From positions 1 through 64,000 of the forward strand of contig CAVXIR010000004.1 of assembly GCA_963761975.1 (NCBI GenBank): a stretch of 64,000 bases of DNA, in the 5' to 3' direction. Shown one piece after another: positions 27,255 to 37,502 of the stretch. This DNA is from JAMQPK01 sp963761975. GTDB lineage: Bacteria; Acidobacteriota; Vicinamibacteria; Vicinamibacterales; JAMQPK01. Position 1 is the first letter of the stretch. Every line of letters starts with the position of its first letter. The translations under genes were made by a program, and so were the position numbers. The notes under the pieces were generated by a model, which saw only the letters and a list, made by a program, of their open reading frames with translations, searched no databases and had not been told where the DNA came from.

Positions 27255-27332
27255 TCGTCGATCGTCGATCGGCGATCGGCCATCGGCCATCGTCGATGGA
27301 CGATGGCCGATGGACGATGGACGATCCTGACT
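27253..27332. repeat. GATCGTCGATCGG palindromic repeat after the protease gene
   Basis: Tandem GATCGTC, GATCGGC and CATCGGC units are followed by GATGGACGATGGCC units. Many of the words are self-complementary, so several alternative hairpins are possible. It lies between the protease stop and the next glycosyltransferase. Confidence 0.75.
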
Positions 27333-27343
27333 AGAATACACAC

Positions 27344-28453
27344 GTGCGCATCGGCATAGACGCGCGAAAGCTTCATGATTTCGGCATCGGCACCTACATC
27401 CGAAACCTGCTTCGCGAGCTGGCGAAAATCGACTGCACTACCGAATATGTGCTGATCACACGCCCTGAGGACGTGGACGTTGCCGTCACGCTCGGTGAGA
27501 ACTTTCGTGCCGTGCCCGACCGATCGGGCCATTACTCGATTGGCGAGCAGCTGTCGATTCCGATCGCCGCGCGCCGTCAGGGGATCGAACTACTCCATGC
27601 GCCGCACTACGTTCTGCCGGCGCTGACGCCCTCGAAGTCGGTGGTCACGATTCACGACTGCATCCATTTGATGTTTCCGGAATATCTTCGCAATCGTCTG
27701 GGTTACGCATTCGCACGCGCGTCGCTCTACACGGCGGCGCACAAGTCCGATCGGATTTTCACCGTGTCCGAGCAGTCGAAGCGCGACATCTTGAAATTCT
27801 TCAACGTGCGGCCCGAGAAGATTGTCGTCACACCCAACGCGATCGACGATCGCTTCAGCGCGCCGCCGAGCGAAGAGCATGTCGTCAATACGCGCGAACG
27901 CTACCAGCTGAGCCACTCGTACCTGCTCTATGTCGGCAACATCAAGCCGCACAAGAATCTCGAGCGCCTGATCGAAGCGTTTCACCTGGTCCGTAGGGAG
28001 GGACGCTCCGAGCTCGAGCTCATCATCATCGGCGATGAAATCTCCAAGCTGCAGTCGCTGCGCCGGGCCGTGCACAAGTACGACATTCACCGCTACGTGC
28101 GCTTCCTCGGCTACGTTCCAGACAAGACACTCGCGGTGCTTTACCGCCTTGCGTCGGTGTTCGTGTTTCCGTCGCTGTACGAAGGGTTTGGCCTTCCTCC
28201 GCTCGAAGCGATGGCCAGCGGGACACCGGTCGTGACGTCAAATATTTCGTCGCTGCCCGAAGTCGTCGGCGATGCGGCCGTGCTCGTCGACCCCTACAGC
28301 GCCGAGTCGATAGCCGACGGGATTCTCGGCGTCTTGAGAAGCACGCACCTTCGCGGAGAGCTGAGCAAGCGCGGGCTCGAACGTGTGAAAGCATTCTCCT
28401 GGGCCCGATCGGTGCAGCGCGTGCGCGAAGTGTACGGCGAGGTGTTGTCGTGA
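27344..28453 (+). CDS. GT4 glycosyltransferase
   Basis: 369-residue GT-B enzyme starting at a GTG with MRIGIDARKLHDFGIGTYIRNLL. It contains HAPHYVLPALTPSKSVVTIHD, the VGNIKPHKNLERLIEAF phosphate-binding strand and the donor motif YEGFGLPPLEAMASGTPV. It is related to the two GT4 genes upstream, suggesting duplication within the cluster. The stop overlaps the next gene as GTGA. Donor and acceptor are unknown. Confidence 0.9.
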   Translation: MRIGIDARKLHDFGIGTYIRNLLRELAKIDCTTEYVLITRPEDVDVAVTLGENFRAVPDRSGHYSIGEQLSIPIAARRQGIELLHAPHYVLPALTPSKSVVTIHDCIHLMFPEYLRNRLGYAFARASLYTAAHKSDRIFTVSEQSKRDILKFFNVRPEKIVVTPNAIDDRFSAPPSEEHVVNTRERYQLSHSYLLYVGNIKPHKNLERLIEAFHLVRREGRSELELIIIGDEISKLQSLRRAVHKYDIHRYVRFLGYVPDKTLAVLYRLASVFVFPSLYEGFGLPPLEAMASGTPVVTSNISSLPEVVGDAAVLVDPYSAESIADGILGVLRSTHLRGELSKRGLERVKAFSWARSVQRVREVYGEVLS

Positions 28454-29565
28454 GCGGCCGAACACGCATCGCTCTCGTGCACGATTGGCTCACCGGCATG
28501 CGCGGCGGCGAAAAAGCGCTCGAGTTGCTCTGCGAGGCGTACCCGTATGCCGATCTGTTTACGTTGTTCCACGTGCCCGGCAGCGTCTCGCCGGCTATCG
28601 AGCGGCTGCGGCCACGCACCTCAGTGCTTCAGCGGCTGCCCGGCATGCGGCGCTACTATCGGTATTGCCTGCCTCTTTTTCCGGCTGCCATCGAACAGTT
28701 CGATCTCGATCGGTACGATCTGATCATCAGCACGAGTCATTGCGCCGCAAAAGCAGTCGTCAAGACCGGAAGGGCCCGGCATTTGTGCTACTGCTTCACA
28801 CCCATGCGTTATGCCTGGGATCAATTCGAGGCGTACTTCGGCGAAGGGCGGGTTGGAACGACGAAGAACCGGGTCCTGAGGCCTGTGCTCCGTGCGCTGG
28901 CGCGCTGGGATGCCGCCACCGCGGGCCGAGTAGACCGGTATGTGGCCATCTCTCAACACGTTGCCAGCCGGATCAGGCGGTACTATAATCGGGACGCCGA
29001 CGTCATCTACCCACCGGTCGAGACGGGCTTCTTTTCGCCAGATGACACGGTCGCGCGCGAGAACTTTTTGCTGATTGTGTCAGCTCTCGTTCCCTACAAA
29101 CGGATCGACGTGGCGATCGAGGTTAGCCGACTCTCCAACATGCCGCTTCGTATTGTGGGCGACGGACCAGAGCGCGACGCGCTGGCAAGACGCATCGCCG
29201 CCATTGGCGCCGACGTCAGGCTGCTCGGATCGCTTTCAGATGAAGCCGTGCGCGATCAATACCGGCGCGCCGCTGCGGTGCTTCTTCCAGGCGAGGAAGA
29301 CTTCGGGATCGTCCCGGTCGAGGCACAGGCGTGCTGTGCGCCAATCGTCGCGCTCGGACGAGGCGGTGCGCTCGAAACGGTCATCGACGGCGTCACCGGC
29401 GTGCTCGTGGACGAACCGACACCGGATGCCTTCGCTGCCGGCATCGCACGTTCCAGCCAGCTCGCATTCGACCGGACCCTCATGAGGCAAAACGCCATGA
29501 AGTTCGATCGCGCCGTGTTCGCGCGGTCGATTCAATCAACGGTCGAGAGCCTCGCTCATGCTTAG
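28450..29565 (+). CDS. GT4 glycosyltransferase
   Basis: 371-residue GT-B enzyme. It opens with TRIALVHDWLTGMRGGEKALELLCE, has the MRYAWDQFEAYFG segment often seen in mannosyltransferases of exopolysaccharide loci, and ends with PGEEDFGIVPVEAQACCAPIVALGRGG. The GTG start overlaps the preceding stop and its end overlaps the sugar-phosphate transferase start by eight bases. This tight packing supports one operon. Mannose transfer is only a family-level guess. Confidence 0.9.
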   Translation: MSGRTRIALVHDWLTGMRGGEKALELLCEAYPYADLFTLFHVPGSVSPAIERLRPRTSVLQRLPGMRRYYRYCLPLFPAAIEQFDLDRYDLIISTSHCAAKAVVKTGRARHLCYCFTPMRYAWDQFEAYFGEGRVGTTKNRVLRPVLRALARWDAATAGRVDRYVAISQHVASRIRRYYNRDADVIYPPVETGFFSPDDTVARENFLLIVSALVPYKRIDVAIEVSRLSNMPLRIVGDGPERDALARRIAAIGADVRLLGSLSDEAVRDQYRRAAAVLLPGEEDFGIVPVEAQACCAPIVALGRGGALETVIDGVTGVLVDEPTPDAFAAGIARSSQLAFDRTLMRQNAMKFDRAVFARSIQSTVESLAHA

Positions 29566-30994
29566 ACGATACGGACGCCTGCTCGTGGCTCTGTACGTGG
29601 TCTCCGATGCGCTCCTCGGCATCGTGTCGTTCGGTGTCGCCTATCTCATCCGGTTTTCGAGCGGGCTCATCCCGGTCATCCGTGGCTATCCCCCGTTTGC
29701 GCAGTATGTCGCCGTGATGCCGTTTGTCGGCGTATTAGTTCCGCTCGCCTACTACTTCCAGGGCGTCTACCGCCTGCGCCGCGGCCGTTCGCGGGTTGAC
29801 GATTTTTTCCTCGTGTTCATCGGGACCGTTGTCGCGGTGATCCTGGGTGTGGTCACCACTCTGTATTTCGACGCCTACCACGCCTCGCCCGAGGAACAGG
29901 CCGTCGGTGCCTACCAGGTCTCGCGCGTCGTGTGGGCGTTGTTTCTCGTCATCAACATCGCGCTGACGTTTGGCTTGCGTGAGTTCGTGCGAGAAGTGCT
30001 CGAGCGCCGCTGGAAGGCCGGCATCGGGCTCAAGCGCATCCTGATTGCCGGCGCCGGCGAGCTGGGGCGTGTGGTCGCCGAGAAGATTCTCCAGCATCGC
30101 GAGCTCGGCTATCAGGTCATCGGCTTCGTGGACGATCGTGCCGGCGGCGACCACCTCGGGTATCGCGGACTGCCGCTCCTCGGCGCGCTCACTGACGCGC
30201 CCGAGATCATCAGGCAGGAAAACATCGATCATCTGTACGTCGCCCTGCCGCTCGAGGAGCACGTGAAGATGCTCGACCTCATCGAGAGCACGAGCCGTGA
30301 GATGGTCGATGTGAAGGTTGTGCCCGATCTGGTGCAGTTCCTCGCACTTCGGGCACGGTTAGAGGATCTCGACGGCGTCCCCATCATCAACATCCACGAC
30401 GTCCCGCTGCAGGGACTCAACGCCGTCATCAAACGGATGATCGATCTCGCTATCAGCGGTCTCGCCGCCTCGGCTCTTGCCGTTCCGTGCGGCATCATCG
30501 CACTTCTCGTCAGGTGGACGTCACCGGGGCCGATTTTCTACCGGCAGGAGCGGATGGGCCTCGACGGGAGGCCGTTCTGGGTTTACAAGTTTCGATCGAT
30601 GCACGTTGATGCCGAGGACGTGACAGGGCCGATCTGGGCGCGTGACGACGACCCGCGATGTACGTCTGTCGGACGTCTGCTGCGTCACTGGGACCTGGAT
30701 GAGCTGCCGCAAATCTGGAACGTGCTGAAGGGTGATATGTCGATCGTCGGCCCGAGGCCGGAACGGCCGTTCTTCGTCGATCAGTTCAAACACCGCTTCC
30801 CGCAATATATGCTTCGTCACAAGGTGAAGGCCGGCATCACGGGCTGGGCCCAGGTGAACGGCTGGCGCGGCAACACCTCGCTCGAGAAGCGGATCGAGTT
30901 CGATCTCTACTACATCGAGAACTGGTCGGTGTCGCTCGATCTCAAGATCATGTGGATGACCCTCTTCCGCGGCGTCATACAAAGACAAGTGTAG
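29558..30994 (+). CDS. Undecaprenyl-phosphate sugar phosphotransferase (exopolysaccharide initiator)
   Basis: 478-residue WbaP/EpsE/CpsE-type enzyme that transfers a sugar-1-phosphate onto undecaprenyl phosphate to begin glycan synthesis. Four N-terminal membrane helices lie in ~1-140. A Rossmann-like domain has ILIAGAGELGRVVAEKI (~164). The C-terminal catalytic domain contains KRMIDLAISG, PIFYRQERMG, FWVYKFRSM, LRHWDLDELPQIWNVLKGDMS and GPRPERP. All conserved blocks are intact. It is the only initiator in the cluster. Confidence 0.95.
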   Translation: MLRRYGRLLVALYVVSDALLGIVSFGVAYLIRFSSGLIPVIRGYPPFAQYVAVMPFVGVLVPLAYYFQGVYRLRRGRSRVDDFFLVFIGTVVAVILGVVTTLYFDAYHASPEEQAVGAYQVSRVVWALFLVINIALTFGLREFVREVLERRWKAGIGLKRILIAGAGELGRVVAEKILQHRELGYQVIGFVDDRAGGDHLGYRGLPLLGALTDAPEIIRQENIDHLYVALPLEEHVKMLDLIESTSREMVDVKVVPDLVQFLALRARLEDLDGVPIINIHDVPLQGLNAVIKRMIDLAISGLAASALAVPCGIIALLVRWTSPGPIFYRQERMGLDGRPFWVYKFRSMHVDAEDVTGPIWARDDDPRCTSVGRLLRHWDLDELPQIWNVLKGDMSIVGPRPERPFFVDQFKHRFPQYMLRHKVKAGITGWAQVNGWRGNTSLEKRIEFDLYYIENWSVSLDLKIMWMTLFRGVIQRQV

Positions 30995-30999
30995 ACACA

Positions 31000-31937
<938 letters not shown>

Positions 31938-31938
<1 letters not shown>

Positions 31939-32435
31939 GGTTCCGGTTCCATGGGTTCCGGTTCCCACGGGTTCCGGTTCCATGGGTTCTGGTTCCGCGG
32001 TTCAAGTTCCACTGTCCAACTGAAACCGCACGCTTGGCGCGGCCTGGTGCTCGACGAGGGGCGCCCAAACACTCGAACGAGCATCCGCGGAATGAACGCG
32101 CGCGCGAAGAACCCGCGGAACGGAACCACAGGAACCGGAACCACTGGGAACCCAGGAACCGGCCGCGGGCGTCGAGGGTTCCGATTCCATGGGTTCCGAT
32201 TCCACGGGTTCTGGTTCCTATGGGTTCTGGTTCCCCGCGGTTCGAGTGCCACTGTCCAACTGAAACTGAACGCTGGCGCGGCCTGGTGCGCGAAGAGGGC
32301 CCAAACACTCGAGCGAGAATCCGCGGAATGAACGCGCGCAGGAAGAACCCGCGGAACGGAACCATTGGAACCAGAACCATAGGAACCGGAACCACAGGAA
32401 CCGGAACCCCAGGAACCCCGGGAACCGGCCTCAGA
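31938..32435. repeat. Tandem pair of GGTTCC-armed palindromic elements with conserved core
   Basis: This 553-bp gene-free spacer (31939-32491) holds two copies of one element. Each has a left arm of GGTTCC(NNNN) tandem units, a core of about 125 bp, and a right arm of GGAACC units complementary to the left. Core 1 lies at ~31998-32124 and core 2 at ~32235-32360; both begin with CCGCGGTT and end with AACCCGCGG. Shared core words include CCACTGTCCAACTGAAA, GGCGCGGCCTGGTGC and CCAAACACTCGA. One difference between the copies is a 3-base indel. No function is known. Confidence 0.85.
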
Positions 32436-32452
32436 ACGCTTCCGCTACCTTA

Positions 32453-32486
32453 TTGACTTCCGAGCTGTACTAGCTTAGATCGTACA
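32453..32486 (+). promoter_or_regulatory. Promoter and operator candidate for the GntR-ABC operon
   Basis: -35 TTGACT (32453-32458), a 17-bp spacer and a -10-like TAGATC (32476-32481). An inverted repeat, TGTAC at 32466-32470 and GTACA at 32482-32486, straddles the -10 box, as expected for a self-repressing GntR/YtrA-type operator. The predicted start is only a few bases before the ATG at 32492 and there is no ribosome site, so the transcript may be nearly leaderless. Confidence 0.45.
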
Positions 32487-32491
32487 CTTCC

Positions 32492-32881
32492 ATGCTGCCG
32501 TTCTCGATTTCGCTCCGCACGGGTTCTCCCGTATGCGAGCAGGTGATTTACGCGGTCACGAGGGCGGCTGTCAGTGGTGAGCTTCAACCGGGTGATCCGT
32601 TTCCCTCGGTTCGTGCGCTGAGCCAGGATCTGAAGATCAACCCGAACACCGCACACAAAATCATCACAGCCCTCATCGAGCGCAACCTGCTCGTCGTCCG
32701 CCCTGGGGTTGGCACCGTCGTCGCCGAGGCGCGCAATGCGGGCCGCGCCGCGCAACGCATGGTGCTCGAAGAAGAGGCTGAGCACGTTGTGGTGCAAGCT
32801 CGTCATGCCGGTCTGTCGCTGGCCGACCTCGTCGCGGCCATCCGAGGCCATTGGGCGCGGATCGCCCGCCGGGCGGGGTGA
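32492..32881 (+). CDS. GntR-family regulator, YtrA type
   Basis: 129-residue repressor-type protein. The winged helix contains VCEQVIYAVTRAAVSGELQPGDPFPSVRALSQDLKINPNTAHKIITALIERNLL, followed by a short helical dimerisation tail (~90-129) and no ligand domain. That is the YtrA/YhcF subgroup, which usually controls an adjacent ABC transporter. The ABC ATPase gene starts three bases after its stop, matching that pattern. Confidence 0.92.
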   Translation: MLPFSISLRTGSPVCEQVIYAVTRAAVSGELQPGDPFPSVRALSQDLKINPNTAHKIITALIERNLLVVRPGVGTVVAEARNAGRAAQRMVLEEEAEHVVVQARHAGLSLADLVAAIRGHWARIARRAG

Positions 32882-32884
32882 CAA

Positions 32885-33631
32885 ATGGGCGGCACAGCCA
32901 TCGAGACGGTCGATCTCTCGCGCCGATTCGGCCGCAGAGTCGCCATCGATGGCGTGAATCTCCAGGTGAAGTCCGGCAGCATCTTCGCCCTTGTCGGCCC
33001 GAACGGGGCGGGCAAGACAACGACCGTCAAACTACTTCTGAATCTGCTGCGCCCCACTGGAGGGCGGGCGCTTGTCCTGGGAACCGACTCGCGCCGGCTG
33101 ACACCGCGCGACTTCGCGCGAATTGGGTATGTTTCAGAAAATCAGCATCTGCCCGACTGGATGACGCCGGAACAGCTGATCGCATGGGCCCGACCTTTTT
33201 ATCCGACGTGGGACGATCAGCTCTGCCGCAAACTTCAAGACGATCTGGCGATCGAGCCGCGGATTCCGCTTCGCGTGCTGTCGCGCGGCACCCGTATGAA
33301 AGCCGCGCTGCTGGTCTCGCTCGCGTACCGGCCAGAACTGATCGTCCTGGACGAACCGTTCAGTGGCCTCGACCCGCTCGTGCGCGATGAGTTGATCCGA
33401 GCACTACTGGAGCTGACCGGCGAGTACCACTGGGCGACGCTGATTTCGTCGCATGACATCGATGAGGTCGAACGGCTCGCCGATACCATCGCCTTCATCG
33501 AAAACGGCCGCATTTTGTTCACCGATTCGGTTCAGGCGCTCATCGACCAGCATCGCGTGCCCCTTCGCGATATTTTTGTGACGCTTGCCCGCCGTTCGCG
33601 CGCGCGGGCCGCCGGCTCGGAAGCGCGATGA
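32885..33631 (+). CDS. ABC transporter ATP-binding protein
   Basis: 248-residue nucleotide-binding subunit. Walker A GPNGAGKTT is near residue 40. The signature is the variant LSRGTRMKAAL in place of LSGGQ, as is usual in YtrB-type ATPases. Walker B LIVLDEPFSGLDP and the H-loop SSHDIDEVERLAD follow. It overlaps the permease gene by four bases (ATGA). With the GntR regulator it resembles ytrAB loci that answer envelope stress. The substrate is unknown. Confidence 0.93.
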   Translation: MGGTAIETVDLSRRFGRRVAIDGVNLQVKSGSIFALVGPNGAGKTTTVKLLLNLLRPTGGRALVLGTDSRRLTPRDFARIGYVSENQHLPDWMTPEQLIAWARPFYPTWDDQLCRKLQDDLAIEPRIPLRVLSRGTRMKAALLVSLAYRPELIVLDEPFSGLDPLVRDELIRALLELTGEYHWATLISSHDIDEVERLADTIAFIENGRILFTDSVQALIDQHRVPLRDIFVTLARRSRARAAGSEAR

Positions 33632-35333
33632 CATATCTCCGCCACCTCGTTCGCTGGGACATCCGCCGGTTCCGCGCAGTCCTCGGCGTCTGGCTGCTCG
33701 TTGTATCGGCGACCACTACCCTGGATGCGATTTGGCCCCGCTTGGCAGCGGATCCGCGGACACGACAACTCACAGGTGCGATCGGCAATCTTCTGGCGCT
33801 AACAGAGGTACTGCTGAGCGCTGTCCTCATCGCGCAGGTTGTCCAGGCTCATGCGCTTGTAGGAACGACGGCTTTCTGGATGACGAGGCCGATTCCGGCG
33901 CGATCGTTGCTGAGCGCAAAGCTGGCGCTTCTCGGCACGACGATGATCGCAGCGCCGGTCGTGGCCGATGCCGTCGCGATGGCGATCTACCAGGTTCCAA
34001 CGGCCGACATCATCGGTGTGTCGATGCAGACCGCACTGCTGTGGGGGCTCTGGATTGGGGCACTGGTGACAGCGGCGGCCATGACGCCGAATCTGGCAAA
34101 GTACGCGCTCCTCATCGGCAGCGCGTTGATCGCGACCGTCGTCACGATCTCAGTAATCGTCGCCGTGGCAATGTACCGCTTCGAAAATGGCCCGCCTCGA
34201 GGTCAATTTTACATGGACGGCGGCCAGTCATTGATGTTCTGGGTATCCAGATCCCACGTCAGACCTGGTAGCCACGGTTCTGGCGCTGGTGGCTCTCATG
34301 ATTCTGCTCGTTGTCCAGTACCCGTACGCGCCGGCGAGGGCTCGCGGTTACGACCGGCGTCATCGGCGCTTTAGTGACGTGGTCCGTATCATCGTTGTGG
34401 CCATGGTCGTTTCTTGCGCCTGCCATCGCGACGCCTGCGTGGGCCGCCAACCCGGTAATGCTATCTCTCAACGCGACCGCCGACACAGTTGTCGTCGAAC
34501 CCTTTGCGTTCCGCGATCAAGCCGTGGACTGGAGGCAGGCGCGCGCACGGATCCGCCTTCGCGGACTCGAGCCAGGTTGGACCGCCAGCGTGGGAGTGCG
34601 CAGCGCAGCCGTCCAGCTGCCGGGCGGTGCGCAACTGATCAGCGACTACACTGGCTGGCCCTCGGGTGTGCCGGTCGAAGAGCATGGCGACGGCCCGCAA
34701 CAGCGCGAAGTGATCAGAAGCGTGCTGGAAGTCGGATCACTTATCGACCAGAGTCCAAACCAGCGCGGCGAGAATACCGTCGTGCTATTCGCACGAGGCG
34801 TCGATCTCAGCCGTCTCGCGCCCAATGCAGGCGCCTACAAGGGTCGTTTTTACGTGGGGCTCACCCATCATGCCGTCGAGGCAGTGCTGTCGCCCACCCG
34901 CGGTGCGAGTTATCAGAATGGACCGTACCGTTTTTCCATTGCGGACGTTCTGTTGAGCTCGGGCCGTCTGTCCATGTTGTCCGAGCAATCCGACGCCGTG
35001 TCAGTCATCGCGCGCCGGCCACTGACCATACGCTCATTCTATTTACGAAACAGACGGGCGTCGGAAGCGATTCACCTGCCCTCCAACGACCTGCGAGCGC
35101 AAGTCAGCCTGCTGAACTTCTTACCGTTTGCATTCGGATTCGGAGAGGGGCGAAACTCCGGCTTCAGCGCACGCGCGGCGATGCTCTACTTCCAGCCAAC
35201 GTCCGACCCGGCAGCGGTCCCCTTTGCACTCGATGAGCGGTGGATTAACGAGGCAGAACTGGTGATCGTGCGTTCGACTCCAGGGGGAAGTGTCGACCGC
35301 CAGCTCGCAATAGCAAACTTTCCGATTCGTTGA
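33628..35333 (+). pseudogene. ABC transporter permease, two frameshifts
   Basis: The permease partner of the ATPase, read across three frames. Part 1 (33628 to ~34246) has helices through ATVVTISVIVAVAMY. Part 2 (~34247-34320) has DLVATVLALVALMILLVVQY. Part 3 (to 35333) has VTTGVIGALVTWSVSS followed by a ~300-residue soluble domain. Removing one C at 34247-34248 and one C at 34321-34323 joins them into FWVSDPTSDLVATV and VVQYRTRRRGLAV. The result is ~568 residues with about seven helices and a large extracytoplasmic C-terminal part, as in YtrC/YtrD-like permeases. As given, no full product is made. Confidence 0.78.
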
Positions 35334-35392
35334 GAGTAACGGCGAGCGGAGGGTTTCTTTCCCGAGGGCCACCGATTCGGACTTTCACATGG

Positions 35393-35408
35393 CAGGGCTG
35401 AAGCCCTG
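35393..35408. repeat. CAGGGCT-GA-AGCCCTG hairpin repeat
   Basis: Perfect 7-bp stem with a GA loop in the spacer between the permease and pgsA, followed by CGCTAC. This short GGCAGGGCTGAAGCCCTGCG word is, from general knowledge, a dispersed repeat common in genomes of Acidobacteria and other environmental bacteria. It may help end convergent transcripts here. Confidence 0.6.
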
Positions 35409-35457
35409 CGCTACCGATACAGCCCGTCGTGGTTTTTGCGGCGAGTCTAAATTGCGC

Positions 35458-35503
35458 GCCTTCGTGTCTTCGTGTCTTCGTGGTTTCGTGGTTTCGTGGT
35501 TCA
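35458..35503. repeat. CTTCGTGTCTTCGTGG tandem repeat after pgsA
   Basis: Tandem TTCGTGTC and TTCGTGGTT units directly next to the pgsA stop. The left partner arm is absent, so it is a one-armed array unlike most others in the window. Similar words are widespread in environmental genomes. Confidence 0.7.
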
Positions 35504-36055
35504 GTTCTGATTGATGATCCTGGTGACCGTGAACACGTAGTGAAAGCCCGATATCAACGTAATAGCCGCCGACGCGTAGATGCCGACCGCCACGAAGATC
35601 GAAGGGCGCTGCAGGTAATTGAAATACATGATGATGACGCACGTCATGATGTACGTGGCCGTCGCGATCTTGCCGTAGATCGAGGGACGGAACTCGCGGC
35701 GGCCGATCGCGAGGTTGATAATCGCCACCGTCAGCACAATCAACAGGTCTCTGCTGATAATCAGAATCGTCAACCAGACCGGCAGCTTGTTCATCAGACC
35801 AAGCCCCGGCAACGTCAGCACGCTCACCGTCGCGACGATGAGGACCTTGTCGGCCATCGGGTCGAGCCAGGCGCCAAGGCTGGTCCGGCTTCCCAGCTTG
35901 CGCGCGATGAGACCGTCGAGCAAATCGGTCAGGCCGGCCACCCCAAACACGATGAGCGCCCACCCGAAATAGCCGTATACCGTCAGAATGACAAAGGCGG
36001 GCGCGAGCAACACCCGTGTCAAGGTGAGCTGGTTCGCCGGCGTCAGCACGCTCAT
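35501..36055 (-). CDS. pgsA: CDP-diacylglycerol-glycerol-3-phosphate 3-phosphatidyltransferase
   Basis: Makes phosphatidylglycerol phosphate at the inner membrane. The CDP-alcohol phosphotransferase motif is complete: D44, D47-G48, A51-R52, G61, D65 and D69. There are about five membrane segments in 184 residues, a normal size. The start overlaps the TPR/SLH gene stop by ATGA. It is the last gene of the minus-strand block that begins upstream at bactofilin. Confidence 0.93.
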   Translation of the reverse strand: MSVLTPANQLTLTRVLLAPAFVILTVYGYFGWALIVFGVAGLTDLLDGLIARKLGSRTSLGAWLDPMADKVLIVATVSVLTLPGLGLMNKLPVWLTILIISRDLLIVLTVAIINLAIGRREFRPSIYGKIATATYIMTCVIIMYFNYLQRPSIFVAVGIYASAAITLISGFHYVFTVTRIINQN

Positions 36056-37431
36056 TTCGATGTGCGGTAGAGACGCTCGATTCGGGTGACGACATCGATC
36101 GCTTCGGCGCCACTCACTTCGCGGGACAGCTGAAACGCGCCGCCGTCGACCAACGGCAGGATTCCCGCGGCAACCGAGAGCGATGCGTCAGCATAATGCA
36201 GGTTGCTGACGCCGACATCGGCCATTTTCTGCTGGCGGCTCTGCCAGTCCTTCAAAAGCTGGGGACGTCCCGCCGCGATAATCTTCAGCATCCGCGCCAC
36301 GGCTTGCGCGAGATCGCTTCGCGTGACCGCCGTGCGAGGCTGGAAGGTGTGGTTCTCGTACGGCTCGATCACGCCGGCACGCGCGGTGGCCATGATCCAG
36401 TCCGCCGCCCAGTGACTGCGCGTATCGGTGATGACGACGGCCTGGGCGGGCGTGCTCGCCAGCAGCGATTCCAGGCCAATGCCGATGAGCGAAGCCAGGT
36501 CACCCCGCGTAATCGACGGTGCGTCGGGAATGGCGCGATATTCTGCCGGCAGCTTGAGATAGGCCAGACGCGCGTCGAGGGCCGCGGTGCGCCGCCGCAA
36601 CTCGGCGCTGGGCTCGAGATCGTTGGCCTCCGTGTACATCTTCAACGCACCTTCCAGGTCGCCGCGCGCATCGAGTATCTCGCCGATGCGGGTTCTCGAC
36701 GCAGCGTCCGACGGATCCATTTCAATGACCCGGCGGTAGCGCGCCAGCGCCTCGTCGGTTTTCCCCTGCTTCAACTCGATGTCTGCGAGATCGCGCACCA
36801 GGAAAGCGCTGTCCGGCGATGCGACGATCGCCTGCTCGTACATCCGGGCCGCTTCGTCCAGGCGATTCGCCTGTGCCGCTTTGCGGGCGGCCGCGACGTT
36901 GTCCTGCAGCGCCCGCGCCCGCAACACCTCCACGCGCCGCGCGATGGCCTGCAATTGAGGATCGACTTTCAATGCCGACTCGAACGCCGCAAGCGCTTCC
37001 GGCTCGCGCGACGCCGCGAGCAGCGCTTCGCCCCGCCCGACGATGGCCGGCACGTAGCTGGCCTGGGATTGCACCACTCGATCGAAATGCTCGAGCGCCG
37101 CCGACGCGTCGTTGCGGGCGAGCGCCATATAACCGAGCGCCGTCTCGCTCGGATAGAACTGCGGCGAGCGCTTCAGAATCGCTTGAAATCCCGTTTCCGC
37201 CTGCGACAGATCACCCGCCTGGAACCATCGCCAGGCCACGTCGTGATCTTTGACGATTTCGGCGAACCTCGGATCTGATTCAGGCAGCGTGGGAAAGATG
37301 TAGTCAGGATATCGAGGTGTGGTGACAACGGGCGCAGCAACGGGACGGCCGCACGCGGTGCCAAGCGCCGCAACAAGCAAGGACAGGACTAAAACACGGC
37401 ATTGGCAATTGGCGATTGACGAATGCCGCAT
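36052..37431 (-). CDS. TPR lipoprotein with S-layer homology domain
   Basis: Exported protein of 459 residues. The signal ends in the lipobox LGTAC (Cys27 from this start). Several TPR repeats follow (for example ALGYMALARNDASAALEHFDRV and DEALARYRRVIEMDPSDAASR), then a C-terminal SLH-like module (ARAGVIEPYENHTFQPRTAVTRSDLAQAVARML). It may hold an envelope complex through TPR contacts while SLH binds cell-wall polymer. The only in-frame ATG near the signal is at 37431, inside the intergenic repeat, with no ribosome site. It overlaps pgsA by four bases. Confidence 0.82.
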   Translation of the reverse strand: MRHSSIANCQCRVLVLSLLVAALGTACGRPVAAPVVTTPRYPDYIFPTLPESDPRFAEIVKDHDVAWRWFQAGDLSQAETGFQAILKRSPQFYPSETALGYMALARNDASAALEHFDRVVQSQASYVPAIVGRGEALLAASREPEALAAFESALKVDPQLQAIARRVEVLRARALQDNVAAARKAAQANRLDEAARMYEQAIVASPDSAFLVRDLADIELKQGKTDEALARYRRVIEMDPSDAASRTRIGEILDARGDLEGALKMYTEANDLEPSAELRRRTAALDARLAYLKLPAEYRAIPDAPSITRGDLASLIGIGLESLLASTPAQAVVITDTRSHWAADWIMATARAGVIEPYENHTFQPRTAVTRSDLAQAVARMLKIIAAGRPQLLKDWQSRQQKMADVGVSNLHYADASLSVAAGILPLVDGGAFQLSREVSGAEAIDVVTRIERLYRTSK

Positions 37432-37502
37432 TGACTGGCGACTGACAATTGGCAATCGGCAATCAATCCGGCAATTGCCAATTGCCAATCTGGCAATTTT
37501 TC
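37396..37502. repeat. CAATTGGCAAT tandem inverted repeat
   Basis: Tandem TTGGCAATTGGCGATTGAC and GACTGGCGACTGAC units on the left face GGCAATTGCCAATTGCCAATC units on the right. The array fills the space between hflX and the TPR/SLH gene and provides that gene's start codon and first ten or so residues. The repeat words are related to those at 2355-2434 and 45267-45352. Confidence 0.8.
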
